Virus record (IMG/VR): IMGVR_UViG_3300030419_003193
Span: 1 to 31,049 of that record
Strand: one strand, 5' to 3'
DNA: 31,049 nucleotides
From: a virus
Both the position numbers and the translations under genes were made by a program. The first letter of the stretch is position 1; the number at the start of each line of letters is the position of its first letter. The notes below the pieces were generated by a model. It saw nothing but the letters and a program-made list of their open reading frames with translations, was not told the DNA's origin and ran no database searches. Shown in pieces: positions 7,156 through 15,200 of the stretch.

Positions 7156-9900
7156 CTAACTAGTGCCGGAGCAGCTTACATAAATCGGTCTGTGTTCACC
7201 ATTAACCATCATGGTTATTACATAGGCGGCACCACCTACAGCACCCGGCCCGTGAATGTTTAGTGTTGTATCCCTAGATGTTACTAGTAAGAGTCTATCG
7301 TCAAGGAAGCCATTTTCATAACTTCTAGTACGCATCCAGCCGCTTACAGGAGATGTAAATGATGTTGGAGCATATATGTACTCAGTCATTATACCTTCGT
7401 GTGTACCGAACCAAGAGTCACATTTGGCGTCGGGTTCAGTTTGATGGTTAACATCCGGCCCGCCAGAGTTTCTCCTTATGAAAGACCCTGAAGAATTTAC
7501 CCTAGCCACACCGGACGTGTTATTTATCCACTTTTGAATATTAATATCCGTATGGCCTAGTGAGTAATTTGTGTCGGTGGTATGTCTTATGACCTCAAGC
7601 GGTGCACTTGGTGTCAGGGTAGCTTTACCTATTGATATACTCGGCGTTTTTGTATTACCGGCTATAGAGTTTTGAATATTAAGAGTATCAGACAATTCAC
7701 CGCTAGTATAAAGCAATCTCTGGTTATCGTCAAGACCGGCTACTAATTCAATATTTCTAGAACCACCTTCAGAATCAGAAATTTCTCCGCCTAAAGCGTG
7801 GGCACCAATACCAATGGAGTTGGGGTTGGTACTATTTTCTCCAGCACCCGGACCTATAAATATGGACTTGGTTGAAGAATCTGCATTTTTACCAGCAGAG
7901 CTACCTATAAATATGGCATTGTCGGTGTTAGACGCTGTATGCCCAGCCATATACCCAATGTAAGTGCACGCAGTGTCGCTAGAAAGGCTGCCGTTGGTTG
8001 TTGTAGAATCTAAACCAGCGTTGGTACCAATAAACACTCCGTGCTTCCAGCCTGTGGCGTTTGTGGCCACATCGCAACCGATGAAAACGGAATGAGAATT
8101 GAGAGCAGACTTTATTGTGTTGCCGGGGTTTGTGAATAGAGCGTTGCAATTATCAGAAAAACTTGCTGAACCTGCGGTTACGTAATTGCCTAACGCAGTC
8201 AAGCTCATCTTGCCTAATCCATCAGCAACGTCAACGGCAACGTAAGATTCATCAGCGACTATGGGGCTTGTTAGCTCAGAGGCAAGTTTTACATTATCAA
8301 AGTCTAAGCCTAGGTAATAACTGGTACCAATTAGCATTCTTTTGATGCCGGAGACCTCTAAACCGTAGTACTTTCTAAAGTTGGCAATTGAGTTAAGAGA
8401 TGTGCCGTCATTAAATCTAACGTCACCTAATACACGTAAATCACCACTTATGGATACTGTGGGTCTTTTAAAGGTTGGAGATTCCCAAGTTGGTGTTATG
8501 GGTATAAGACCGCTGGGGTCATAATCCATTAAAGTTTGGCTGTGACCAATAGAGTTTAAAAATCTCATGGACATCATTGATCTAGTCTGCAAGGTAGAGA
8601 CTTTGTCTTGACTACCAAAAGTCACCGTGTGTCTACTATTGTCAAACATATGACCTAAGTTATAATCGTAATCACCTTTTTCTACTGCGAACCTTGTATC
8701 TTCAGAGTCTGAAGCAAGAATTGCAACAGTTCTAGAGCTGCCTTTTAATTGGCCAGTTATCAAAGGGGTTTCTTGACCTACAGCAAATAAATAATCTGGA
8801 GGATAATTGTCCACATAAAGGTTGTTACCAATAATTATGGTATTGTTTACCATTTCTCTAGAATCCGATAGCGGATCTGAAAGGGTAAGGTTTTTATACC
8901 CAAGCACAATATTCCCATCGCTTGGCGAAGACTGCGTAAAGGAGTTTGATCCAACTATTGTATTTTGCTTGCCTTGTTTTAGACCGCTACCCGCATGATA
9001 TCCAATTATCGTATTATCTGATGACGCAGGTTTAAAGTCAATACCTACATCAATTCCATGCCCAAGGTAAGTATTTCTTAATGTTTTACTGGATTCACCT
9101 CTGGATCTGGGGGTATACCAACCGCCAAAAGTATTGCCATACTGGTTTCCGTAAAGATTCCCGTTTGTAGAATCAAGAGTACTAGCAACTAAGTTAAATT
9201 CGTTTCCTCCGTCGTCTGCAAAATATAAAGCTTGGGTTTGTGTGCCAACCTCGTATGGCTTTACATAGACTTTACCATAGTTTGTTGCCGCAAGAGGTGA
9301 ATCGGATTGCTCTCTGAGGGAAAGAGTTCCGCTTCTTTTTGGATATCCGCTTAAAGAAACTTGTAAGGCTGAGTTTGTGTCTATACCATTAAGAGACTGT
9401 AAAGATTGGCCATCTTGGTCTATTAAGCCTGCACCTCTAGAATTTATCGACCCGATTGCTGTAGTTCCGTTTTGGTGAACTAAAAAGCTTATTTCTTTAC
9501 CTACGTCGTGGGCTATAGAGTCTCCGGGTAGTCCATCAATTTCAATGGCGGCGGCATTTTCTCCTAATTTGGCTAATTCGTAAGAACGTTGAGAGTCTTT
9601 TTGATATGATATAACCATACCTGAAGAAGGCTGATTTCCATTTCCTAAAAGTTCTATTTTACTTCTTGATGTAGAAGAGTGTGTTGAAAATCTTGCCTCC
9701 AACTCAGAATCTGCCTGAACATTAAAAATAGTATCTGGTATAATCGGGGCGTCGTCTGCGTCTCGCTGTTTATTAGTTACACCAACAAGTCCAGACTGTG
9801 AAGGGTCTCCCACATTCCTTAAAATAGTTACGGCTTCATAAATCTCAGATTCAGAATTACCATTATCTACATGTATTGATAGTCTATCTTTTTTAGTCAT
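7156..9900 (-). CDS. Large fibre / virion protein with IG-rich repeats
   Basis: This is a 914-aa protein. Two blocks of short repeats resemble YadA-head-like trimeric beta-rolls. One block has NTIIGYHAGS, NTIVGSNSF and NIVLGYKNL (about 300-350). The other has VFIGCDVA, VFIGTNAG, TYIGYMAG, IFIGSSAG, IFIGPGAG and IGIGAHA (about 620-720). Between them, 'SISGDLRVLGDVRFNDGTSLNS' is a common fibre shaft element. The C-terminal domain ends VMVNGEHRPIYVSCSGTS-like and may be the receptor-facing head. It begins just after the 528-aa paralogue and stops 10 bases before the Cys-rich protein, consistent with one transcript. GAGG lies upstream of the ATG. Inferred role: long tail fibre or whisker. Confidence 0.8.
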   Translation of the reverse strand: MTKKDRLSIHVDNGNSESEIYEAVTILRNVGDPSQSGLVGVTNKQRDADDAPIIPDTIFNVQADSELEARFSTHSSTSRSKIELLGNGNQPSSGMVISYQKDSQRSYELAKLGENAAAIEIDGLPGDSIAHDVGKEISFLVHQNGTTAIGSINSRGAGLIDQDGQSLQSLNGIDTNSALQVSLSGYPKRSGTLSLREQSDSPLAATNYGKVYVKPYEVGTQTQALYFADDGGNEFNLVASTLDSTNGNLYGNQYGNTFGGWYTPRSRGESSKTLRNTYLGHGIDVGIDFKPASSDNTIIGYHAGSGLKQGKQNTIVGSNSFTQSSPSDGNIVLGYKNLTLSDPLSDSREMVNNTIIIGNNLYVDNYPPDYLFAVGQETPLITGQLKGSSRTVAILASDSEDTRFAVEKGDYDYNLGHMFDNSRHTVTFGSQDKVSTLQTRSMMSMRFLNSIGHSQTLMDYDPSGLIPITPTWESPTFKRPTVSISGDLRVLGDVRFNDGTSLNSIANFRKYYGLEVSGIKRMLIGTSYYLGLDFDNVKLASELTSPIVADESYVAVDVADGLGKMSLTALGNYVTAGSASFSDNCNALFTNPGNTIKSALNSHSVFIGCDVATNATGWKHGVFIGTNAGLDSTTTNGSLSSDTACTYIGYMAGHTASNTDNAIFIGSSAGKNADSSTKSIFIGPGAGENSTNPNSIGIGAHALGGEISDSEGGSRNIELVAGLDDNQRLLYTSGELSDTLNIQNSIAGNTKTPSISIGKATLTPSAPLEVIRHTTDTNYSLGHTDINIQKWINNTSGVARVNSSGSFIRRNSGGPDVNHQTEPDAKCDSWFGTHEGIMTEYIYAPTSFTSPVSGWMRTRSYENGFLDDRLLLVTSRDTTLNIHGPGAVGGAAYVITMMVNGEHRPIYVSCSGTS

Positions 9901-9911
9901 TATTTTCCTCT

Positions 9912-11498
9912 TTATGCATCAAGCTCATCGTGATAAACAATTCTAAACCCTCGCTTACCAGCAGTTGTCTTTATCCTGCTAGCAAACTCGTGAGTAATTT
10001 TAACGCCCGAATCAACAGTTCCGAGCATTACAGAATAGTCGTATCCGGAGGGGTTAGCATCAGCACCTAGGTGTGTGCCTGAATTAGCTATAAAGTTTAC
10101 ATCTTTAAATGTTGGATATGCACCGACGTGATCTTCTCTACCTATATAGGCTTTATCGCCAGAAGGATGTTCACTACGCGTAAATATACCGTAGCAGCCG
10201 CTCTGTTTAGCTAGGGATAGGCTGTGGCTTCCTAAGACCCTATTGCCTTGGAAGTGGCAACCGCTATCAATTTCTATACTTATATTTGATTGCCATCTAG
10301 ATCTAGCAAAATGATTATCTATTTCTAAGCATTTTATGTTTGGATCTGAATTTCTGAATATAAATTTGTAGTCTCTTCTGTAGTCATAGCCGCTAGAGTG
10401 AGTTATGAATCCAGCACCGTCTAGTGATTCATCAGTCAAATAGCCGCACAGTGAGTCATTATGGAAACCAAGTGCTGAATCGTCACAGAGGCCGCTAGTA
10501 GCTAAATGTAGGGTTTTGCAATCGTAAATGCACTCATTTATTGTGTGATATTGTAAATCATTAATCATGGCGTTTCCGCTGACTACAATATCATTAAAAT
10601 ATCCATCCCAAAGCAGTTTGTTTCCATCCACCGTGCCGTCTGAGTAGCCTAGAGAGTATATACCGTTCTCGCTTGGAACTATACTACCGGCAACGGTCAT
10701 TAAGCCTTGGTTTCCAGATGGTGCAGAGGTTGCTACGCCAACTTTACCCCCAGAAAAATAAACCACCTCATTAACCGATTTAAATGGGTAGTTAGAATTA
10801 CCCGCATTAAAAAGATAGCCGTGAGACGGGGTAATATCTCCAGATACCTGAAGGGTTCCGTGGTTATGGAGAGACTCAATACCTATTGCAAGTCTATTAT
10901 TTTGTAGGTCTCCAAACATTAGGGGGGTTACACCGGACTGATTGTTATCAATGCAGTCGGTATCAGAATCAATAGGGTCAATACCTAGATAGAAGGTGTA
11001 ACTAGCGTCTGTTGAAACATGGCTACCTGCACCATGACCTATGGCTATGTTAAATGAGCCAGTTCTTCCATTTTGAAAAGCTAGCGAGCCTAACGCGAGG
11101 TTTCCAGAGCCGGTGGTGTTTCCGGCAAGAGAATTAAACCCTAAAGAGGAGTTATATGTACCGTGTAGGTTACATCCCAGTGAATGGGAACCAATAGCCG
11201 TGTTTTGTGCACCTTGATAGTTTGCACCAAGAGCATAATAACCAAAAGCTGAGTTGTCTACACTGGTTCTACCTGCGTATTTCAGTTTTCCCAAAGCTAA
11301 ATCACCAGCTAGGGTGCTTCTTGTCTCTGGGGTAGCAAAATTAGAGCTTAGTATTGCGTGACCATCTGTAAATAGATGGATTGAATCAACCAAGTCTCTG
11401 AGTGAAATTCTAAGATCAAGGGGAGATATTAATTGCGTAGAGTTATCCTCTAATAGAGAATTAATCTTCGCTATATACTCAGGTTTTGTTAATATCAT
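9912..11498 (-). CDS. Fibre protein with IG-rich repeats, paralogue of the next gene
   Basis: This is a 528-aa protein. Residues about 80-165 hold repeats of the same class as the 914-aa fibre (SAFGYYALG, TAIGSHSLG, SSLGFNSLAG, LALGSLAFQ, IAIGHGAG), followed by 'LAIGIESLHNHGTLQVSGDI'. This pattern is frequent in trimeric phage fibres. The C-terminal part (about 360-528) is rich in aromatic residues and Gly, with no family I can name. The N-terminus (KINSLLEDNSTQLISPLDLRISLRDLVDSI) resembles attachment segments of fibre proteins. The Shine-Dalgarno is weak (AGGC). It ends 12 bases before the next fibre. Inferred: structural, host contact. Confidence 0.78.
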   Translation of the reverse strand: MILTKPEYIAKINSLLEDNSTQLISPLDLRISLRDLVDSIHLFTDGHAILSSNFATPETRSTLAGDLALGKLKYAGRTSVDNSAFGYYALGANYQGAQNTAIGSHSLGCNLHGTYNSSLGFNSLAGNTTGSGNLALGSLAFQNGRTGSFNIAIGHGAGSHVSTDASYTFYLGIDPIDSDTDCIDNNQSGVTPLMFGDLQNNRLAIGIESLHNHGTLQVSGDITPSHGYLFNAGNSNYPFKSVNEVVYFSGGKVGVATSAPSGNQGLMTVAGSIVPSENGIYSLGYSDGTVDGNKLLWDGYFNDIVVSGNAMINDLQYHTINECIYDCKTLHLATSGLCDDSALGFHNDSLCGYLTDESLDGAGFITHSSGYDYRRDYKFIFRNSDPNIKCLEIDNHFARSRWQSNISIEIDSGCHFQGNRVLGSHSLSLAKQSGCYGIFTRSEHPSGDKAYIGREDHVGAYPTFKDVNFIANSGTHLGADANPSGYDYSVMLGTVDSGVKITHEFASRIKTTAGKRGFRIVYHDELDA

Positions 11499-11517
11499 TT
11501 TTTAGCCTATGAAACCA

Positions 11518-12018
11518 CTAACTAAAGCTAATTTGTAAAGTCGATGTATCAAACTTTACTGTATCTCCGGTATAAATAATTCTGGGATTCTGTAGTGCCG
11601 CGTACATCAACAGGTTTCCAGTGCCATATTCACCAGAATCTACGATTGCTATACCTGAGACCCAACCCCAATCTACCAGTGCAGCACTTCCTTCCCCTTC
11701 GTCAAACATGAAAGAGGATGCGTTTTTAATAATTCCACTGCCATCAGCAGGATCTTCGCTGTAGTCCCATTTTCCATTACCCGCAGAAGATGGATCTCCT
11801 AGATTAATCCTAGCATATCCAGTGGCGTTGTTTTTTGAGTCCCCTGAAGGGAGTTCTGGAAGTGTTCCACCACTATGATATTGAGCATTGCCATCGCATG
11901 ATTCTACGGGTACGCCTGAACATAGGGCGATAGCAATATTTGTTGGTTTAGGGAAACTTTGGCCCCTAAAAAGATGGTGCAAAAGACCAGATTCTAAATA
12001 GTCTGATAACGAAGCCAT
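11518..12018 (-). CDS. Small tail / structural protein
   Basis: This 166-aa protein begins MASLSDYLESGLLHHLFRG, a start typical of a small structural family in tailed phages (LSDYLEnalLnh). That family commonly has a short beta-rich fold with an 'IAIALCSGVP' strand and a 'GYARINLG' strand, both present here. It is the first gene after the capsid-protein terminator and has a strong AGGAGG. A late-motif promoter lies about 48 bases upstream, so it probably starts a fibre transcript. The exact position in the virion cannot be told from sequence. Confidence 0.7.
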   Translation of the reverse strand: MASLSDYLESGLLHHLFRGQSFPKPTNIAIALCSGVPVESCDGNAQYHSGGTLPELPSGDSKNNATGYARINLGDPSSAGNGKWDYSEDPADGSGIIKNASSFMFDEGEGSAALVDWGWVSGIAIVDSGEYGTGNLLMYAALQNPRIIYTGDTVKFDTSTLQISFS

Positions 12019-12065
12019 TTATAAAACCTCCTAAAAGTCCTTAGTTAAGACTGTAGTTACATCCT

Positions 12066-12094
12066 ATTATACACGAAAAAAGAGCCATTCCCAA
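12066..12094 (-). promoter_or_regulatory. Candidate late promoter (GTGTATAAT) upstream of the tail/fibre genes
   Basis: On the minus strand, GTGTATAAT spans 12074 to 12066. A TTGGGA hexamer lies 17 bases upstream of TATAAT (12094-12089). It overlaps the trailing side of the capsid-gene terminator and would leave a leader of about 40 bases. The same extended -10 occurs at three other minus-strand gaps. Confidence 0.55.
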
Positions 12095-12115
12095 TATTCT
12101 GAGAATGACTCTTTA
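12076..12115 (-). terminator. Rho-independent terminator after the major capsid gene
   Basis: The minus strand reads AGAGTCATTCTC, a short loop, GGGAATGGCTCT and then six T. The 12-bp stem contains wobble positions. It lies about 25 bases after the capsid stop codon. It probably limits read-through from the very highly expressed capsid gene into the fibre genes. Confidence 0.85.
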
Positions 12116-12138
12116 TCGCTTTTAGATGTAAAGGGCGA

Positions 12139-13146
12139 TTAGAAGGAGCCTAAAATAACTCTTCTGTTGTCCAATACACCAAAACCAAGTTCAGCCCAGC
12201 CGTAATAGCCAGCACGCTGTTGTCTGTGAAGAGCAGGGTCTTCAAAGACTTGCATAGCTTGCTTAACAGGCATAATAAAGCTGTCGTTAGCACCTTGATC
12301 GACACCAACAACCAACTCAAGGTCAGAAGTCTGAACAGAACCACCAAGACCGTCCGTGAAGAAGGTTTGATATTCCTGACTTTCTCCGAGTTCGTCGAGA
12401 TCATGAAGGTTTACACCAAAGATTCGGGTGATTGGGGCACCACCTTCGCTTGCAGTGTAGATTTCACGGCGAGTTACCTCGTCAACTTGGTCCAGACCCC
12501 AGTTGCGAACGTCTTCCAGAGCTTCTGGAGAAACGTAAAGGTCTGTAAGGCGACCGCGATTAGCGGAGCCAGTGTTACCGCCAGCATTTCTTCGCATGGT
12601 GGTTTGCATGAGAGAAACAAGTCTCTTGCTGAACATACCGGCGGTTGCGTCACCGTCGTATACCAAGATGTTTCGATCAACACCGGCAGCCAAAATGGTG
12701 TGCCATCCGTCATCGTTCATCTTCTTGGTAAAACCAGCTTCAAGAGCCTGCATCGCACGAGCTACAATATCCCAACGTGCTTCACGAGCATAACGAAGCA
12801 AGAAGTCAATCGAGCTAGTAATGCTGTAAGTTGGAATCGTTACGTAGTCGCTTTCAACGGCTCGTTCTGGAACACGACCGTGTCCGGGATTGGTGTAAGC
12901 TACATGCTCACCCTCAAGGCCCGGAGAAATTAGATCGAGAGGATACTCGGTAGAGGCACCCGGCTCGACGTTAATAGTTTCAAAAATATCACCAAGGATA
13001 TTTCCGACAAGAACACCTTTACGCAAAGGAAGTTCTAACGCTTTAGCGAATTCTCGCTGTGCAGCGTGTGCGACGTTTTGGTCGCTATCACCAGACTTCT
13101 TCAGAAGTCCGATAAATTCGTCACTAGGTCTTTCTGTATATGACAT
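12139..13146 (-). CDS. Major capsid protein (HK97-like fold inferred)
   Basis: This 335-aa protein has the properties of the shell subunit. It lies right after the protease/scaffold and decoration genes, has a strong AAGGAGA site, and is followed by a strong terminator. Internal features fit phage major capsid proteins: the stretch around VTIPTYSITSSIDFLLRYAREARWDIVARAMQALEAGFTKKM (an E-loop/spine-like helix region), an alpha-helical segment, then 'LYVSPEALEDVRNW' and a C-terminal 'RAGYYGWAELGFGVLDNRRVILGSF', which is the usual ending of this class. The fold call comes from context and these patterns, not from an alignment. The 237-aa frame on the opposite strand is a shadow. Confidence 0.88.
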   Translation of the reverse strand: MSYTERPSDEFIGLLKKSGDSDQNVAHAAQREFAKALELPLRKGVLVGNILGDIFETINVEPGASTEYPLDLISPGLEGEHVAYTNPGHGRVPERAVESDYVTIPTYSITSSIDFLLRYAREARWDIVARAMQALEAGFTKKMNDDGWHTILAAGVDRNILVYDGDATAGMFSKRLVSLMQTTMRRNAGGNTGSANRGRLTDLYVSPEALEDVRNWGLDQVDEVTRREIYTASEGGAPITRIFGVNLHDLDELGESQEYQTFFTDGLGGSVQTSDLELVVGVDQGANDSFIMPVKQAMQVFEDPALHRQQRAGYYGWAELGFGVLDNRRVILGSF

Positions 13147-13170
13147 TATGTTGTCTCCTTTAGTTAGGTG

Positions 13171-13668
13171 TTATGAAAGGTCAGAGCCAAAGTTAGGCAG
13201 GTTGACATACAACTTAGCATAACCGTCAGCGTCTTTGCGAGACATCCAGCGGCCAATAGCCAAGTTACCAGATCCGCCGCCGGGTGCACTGGTCCCAATG
13301 TCACCATTTGATGCTGCATAGGCTACATCGCCAGCGGTAGGCGTACCAGTGACGTTACTAGTAACAACCCACCCACGGGTCATAAGAGTGACTTTTCCAC
13401 CTTTTTGAACTTCGTCCTTGAATTGATTCAAGTGAGTTCTGGTCAAGTCTTTGTTGACAACATCGTTTAAAAGAATGCCAACAGGTACGCTATCTTTATC
13501 TACTGTTCCATACTTTACAAGGTTTTCACCTTGATCAAGTGCGGCACCAGAAGCACCGGCAATAGCTGCTGCATCGAGAATAACAACACCACCGCGAGTT
13601 GCAGTACCAGCATTATAAAAATGGCTGATATCTGTTGATTCTTCGTATCTATCTGCTTTAAGAGCCAT
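13171..13668 (-). CDS. Capsid decoration / head accessory protein
   Basis: This 165-aa protein sits between the protease/scaffold and the capsid gene, the usual place for a decoration protein. The sequence is Gly/Ala/Val rich with beta-strand character (TRGGVVILDAA, GKVTLMTRGWVVTSNVTG, GDVAYAASNGDIGT, NLAIGRWMSRKD). This pattern is like DUF2190-type or head-stabilising proteins that start MALKADRYEE-like. It has a strong AGGAGA, and 24 bases separate its stop from the capsid start. Inferred: trimeric cap on the capsid surface. Confidence 0.7.
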   Translation of the reverse strand: MALKADRYEESTDISHFYNAGTATRGGVVILDAAAIAGASGAALDQGENLVKYGTVDKDSVPVGILLNDVVNKDLTRTHLNQFKDEVQKGGKVTLMTRGWVVTSNVTGTPTAGDVAYAASNGDIGTSAPGGGSGNLAIGRWMSRKDADGYAKLYVNLPNFGSDLS

Positions 13669-13687
13669 AGTTTAATCTCCTATAAAA

Positions 13688-14338
13688 TTATTTGTTAGAA
13701 AGGACGTGGTTTGAAAGCCAATCGGCAACGCTTGCACGAGTTGCTTCAACTTCATCATACTCATCAGCTTCAACAAGTGTAGCTTCTGTAGATTCCACCT
13801 CTTCAAAGGTCTCGGCAGTTACTTCTTCAGCTTCTGCTTCTTCTTCTTCAGTTGCGACTTCTTCAGCTTTGACTTCCTCTTCTTTTTTGTCTTCTTCTTT
13901 CTTTGCTTTCTTTTTCATGAGAGCAACGACAGACTCAAAAGCTTCGTCTTCCAAAGCATCAAAACTTGCAAGAGATTCTTCCACGTCTTCTTCGCTGATA
14001 CCAGCTTCTATAAGTGCGGCTTTTCTCTTTTCCATTTTTTCTTTCATTTGCATCTCAGCCACCTCTTTCTGAGCTTCTTCAAGCTTAGTTTGGGATGACG
14101 CGAGGCTATCTTCTAGTTCAGCAACGCGAGCTTGAGTAGACTTAATTACTTCATTAAGTTCATCAATCGTTGCCTTACTTTCTTCTGCCTGAGCCTCAAA
14201 TGCTTCAATCGTAGATGCAAACTCTTTGTCTTTTGCTTCTTCGATTTTGGCTTTAATGGCTTCGTTTTCAGTCTTAGCTTCTGCGAGCTGCGTCTGAACT
14301 TCAGCCAACTGCTTTTCCAACAGTGATTGATCTGACAT
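13688..14338 (-). CDS. Scaffold protein from an internal in-frame start
   Basis: ATG at 14338 is in frame with the protease gene (271 codons in). AGGAGAC lies just before it (14351-14345), spaced six bases from ATG, far better than chance. Translation gives a 216-aa coiled-coil protein (MSDQSLLEKQLAEVQTQ...) with the scaffold tail. This is the same arrangement as lambda C/Nu3, where protease and scaffold share a C-terminus. The fusion would bring the protease into the procapsid and the excess short form would build the core (known for lambda, inferred here). Confidence 0.8.
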   Translation of the reverse strand: MSDQSLLEKQLAEVQTQLAEAKTENEAIKAKIEEAKDKEFASTIEAFEAQAEESKATIDELNEVIKSTQARVAELEDSLASSQTKLEEAQKEVAEMQMKEKMEKRKAALIEAGISEEDVEESLASFDALEDEAFESVVALMKKKAKKEEDKKEEEVKAEEVATEEEEAEAEEVTAETFEEVESTEATLVEADEYDEVEATRASVADWLSNHVLSNK

Positions 14339-15151
14339 ATTAATGTCTCCTATTAAAAGTTGAGAATCACGTTCGTTTAAATTAAAGTTTACGCTTGCGG
14401 AACTTTTACTGTTCAAGATAACGCTTCTTGAGTTAGCTGGTTTCGCAACTAGTCCTTTGCCCGAAAATGAAATATTAGCTAGAGCACGTCCAATCTTGTA
14501 TCCCTCATATTCACCTGTTCCGCCATAAGCACGTAGGTGTTTAGTTAAGAAGGAAGATTCTTCATCTCTCGCTAATACTTTTGCATTACCATTTTCATCT
14601 ATTAGGGCATAGTTGAATCCTGCAAAGAGACACTCCATGGAAACATACCATTTTCCTTCTTCTATTTCGGAAATGATACTATCCATACGTTCTCTGTTTT
14701 CATCACCAGTCCAGCTATTGTATAAGACAGCTTGTGTTATGATGTCAAATTCTTCTGGCATTTTAGCATCGTCTGCTATAGCCTTGCCATCCTTGGTTAA
14801 GATATAACTACCTGTTATATGTCCGATGATATCGTTCTCATCGTGCATAAAGTTAAACTGCTTATCCTCTGGTGTATTTCTGGCTTCCCAAGTCGCTTCC
14901 GACAAGAAAACGTCATCATTCTTGTTCCATCCAGTTGAAACCAAAACGGATTCTAGATAATAGAGATCTATTTGGTCTTTATTTTCGGCTATGACTCTTT
15001 CTAAAACATCTTCATTGTTTATTGTATTTTTGGCATTTTCCACTTCACCTTTGTGAAGGGTAGCCTCAGAACAATAAGCCACGCTAGCGGTGCTCTTTAC
15101 AAGATCACCAATGCCGTCGTTTATTTCTTTTTGATATATTTTTATAGTCAT
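13688..15151 (-). CDS. Prohead protease fused to scaffold
   Basis: This is a 487-aa protein. The N-terminal half (1-270) looks like a head maturation protease: NFMHDENDIIGHITG around residue 100 supplies the candidate catalytic His, WYVSMECLFAG the candidate Ser, and ISFSGKGLVAKPANSRSV the conserved G-x-G-x-V-x-x-P ending. The C-terminal half (272-487) is a long charged coiled coil (QLAEVQTQLAEAKTENEAIK, many E/K), ending with a compact VEATRASVADWLSNHVLS segment. That is typical of a scaffold with a capsid-binding tail. GAGG lies five bases before ATG. A strong internal start makes the scaffold on its own. The protease family (S78-like) is inferred from motifs. Confidence 0.82.
   Translation of the reverse strand: MTIKIYQKEINDGIGDLVKSTASVAYCSEATLHKGEVENAKNTINNEDVLERVIAENKDQIDLYYLESVLVSTGWNKNDDVFLSEATWEARNTPEDKQFNFMHDENDIIGHITGSYILTKDGKAIADDAKMPEEFDIITQAVLYNSWTGDENRERMDSIISEIEEGKWYVSMECLFAGFNYALIDENGNAKVLARDEESSFLTKHLRAYGGTGEYEGYKIGRALANISFSGKGLVAKPANSRSVILNSKSSASVNFNLNERDSQLLIGDINMSDQSLLEKQLAEVQTQLAEAKTENEAIKAKIEEAKDKEFASTIEAFEAQAEESKATIDELNEVIKSTQARVAELEDSLASSQTKLEEAQKEVAEMQMKEKMEKRKAALIEAGISEEDVEESLASFDALEDEAFESVVALMKKKAKKEEDKKEEEVKAEEVATEEEEAEAEEVTAETFEEVESTEATLVEADEYDEVEATRASVADWLSNHVLSNK
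14345..14351 (-). promoter_or_regulatory. Internal Shine-Dalgarno for the scaffold start
   Basis: The minus strand reads AGGAGAC and then ATTAAT before ATG, within the coding sequence of the protease. It matches the ribosome sites used for the other head genes (AAGGAGA for capsid, AGGAGA for decoration). Confidence 0.8.
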
Positions 15152-15165
15152 ATTTACCTCAGATG

Positions 15166-15174
15166 ATTATACAC
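15166..15174 (-). promoter_or_regulatory. Candidate late promoter (GTGTATAAT) upstream of the protease/scaffold gene
   Basis: GTGTATAAT on the minus strand follows a long T-rich tract. The protease ATG is 15 bases downstream, so a start six or seven bases after the motif would give an extremely short leader beginning at or next to the GAGG. There is no matching -35 hexamer. Confidence 0.5.
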
Positions 15175-15200
15175 AAAAAAATAAAAAAAATGAAAAAACG

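Noticed and set aside
12220-12933. 237-codon plus-strand frame opposite the capsid gene
   Set aside because: Shadow of the major capsid gene; composition and lack of a ribosome site fit an antisense frame.
13692-14072. Ser-rich plus-strand frame
   Set aside because: Antisense of the Glu/Lys-rich scaffold coiled coil.
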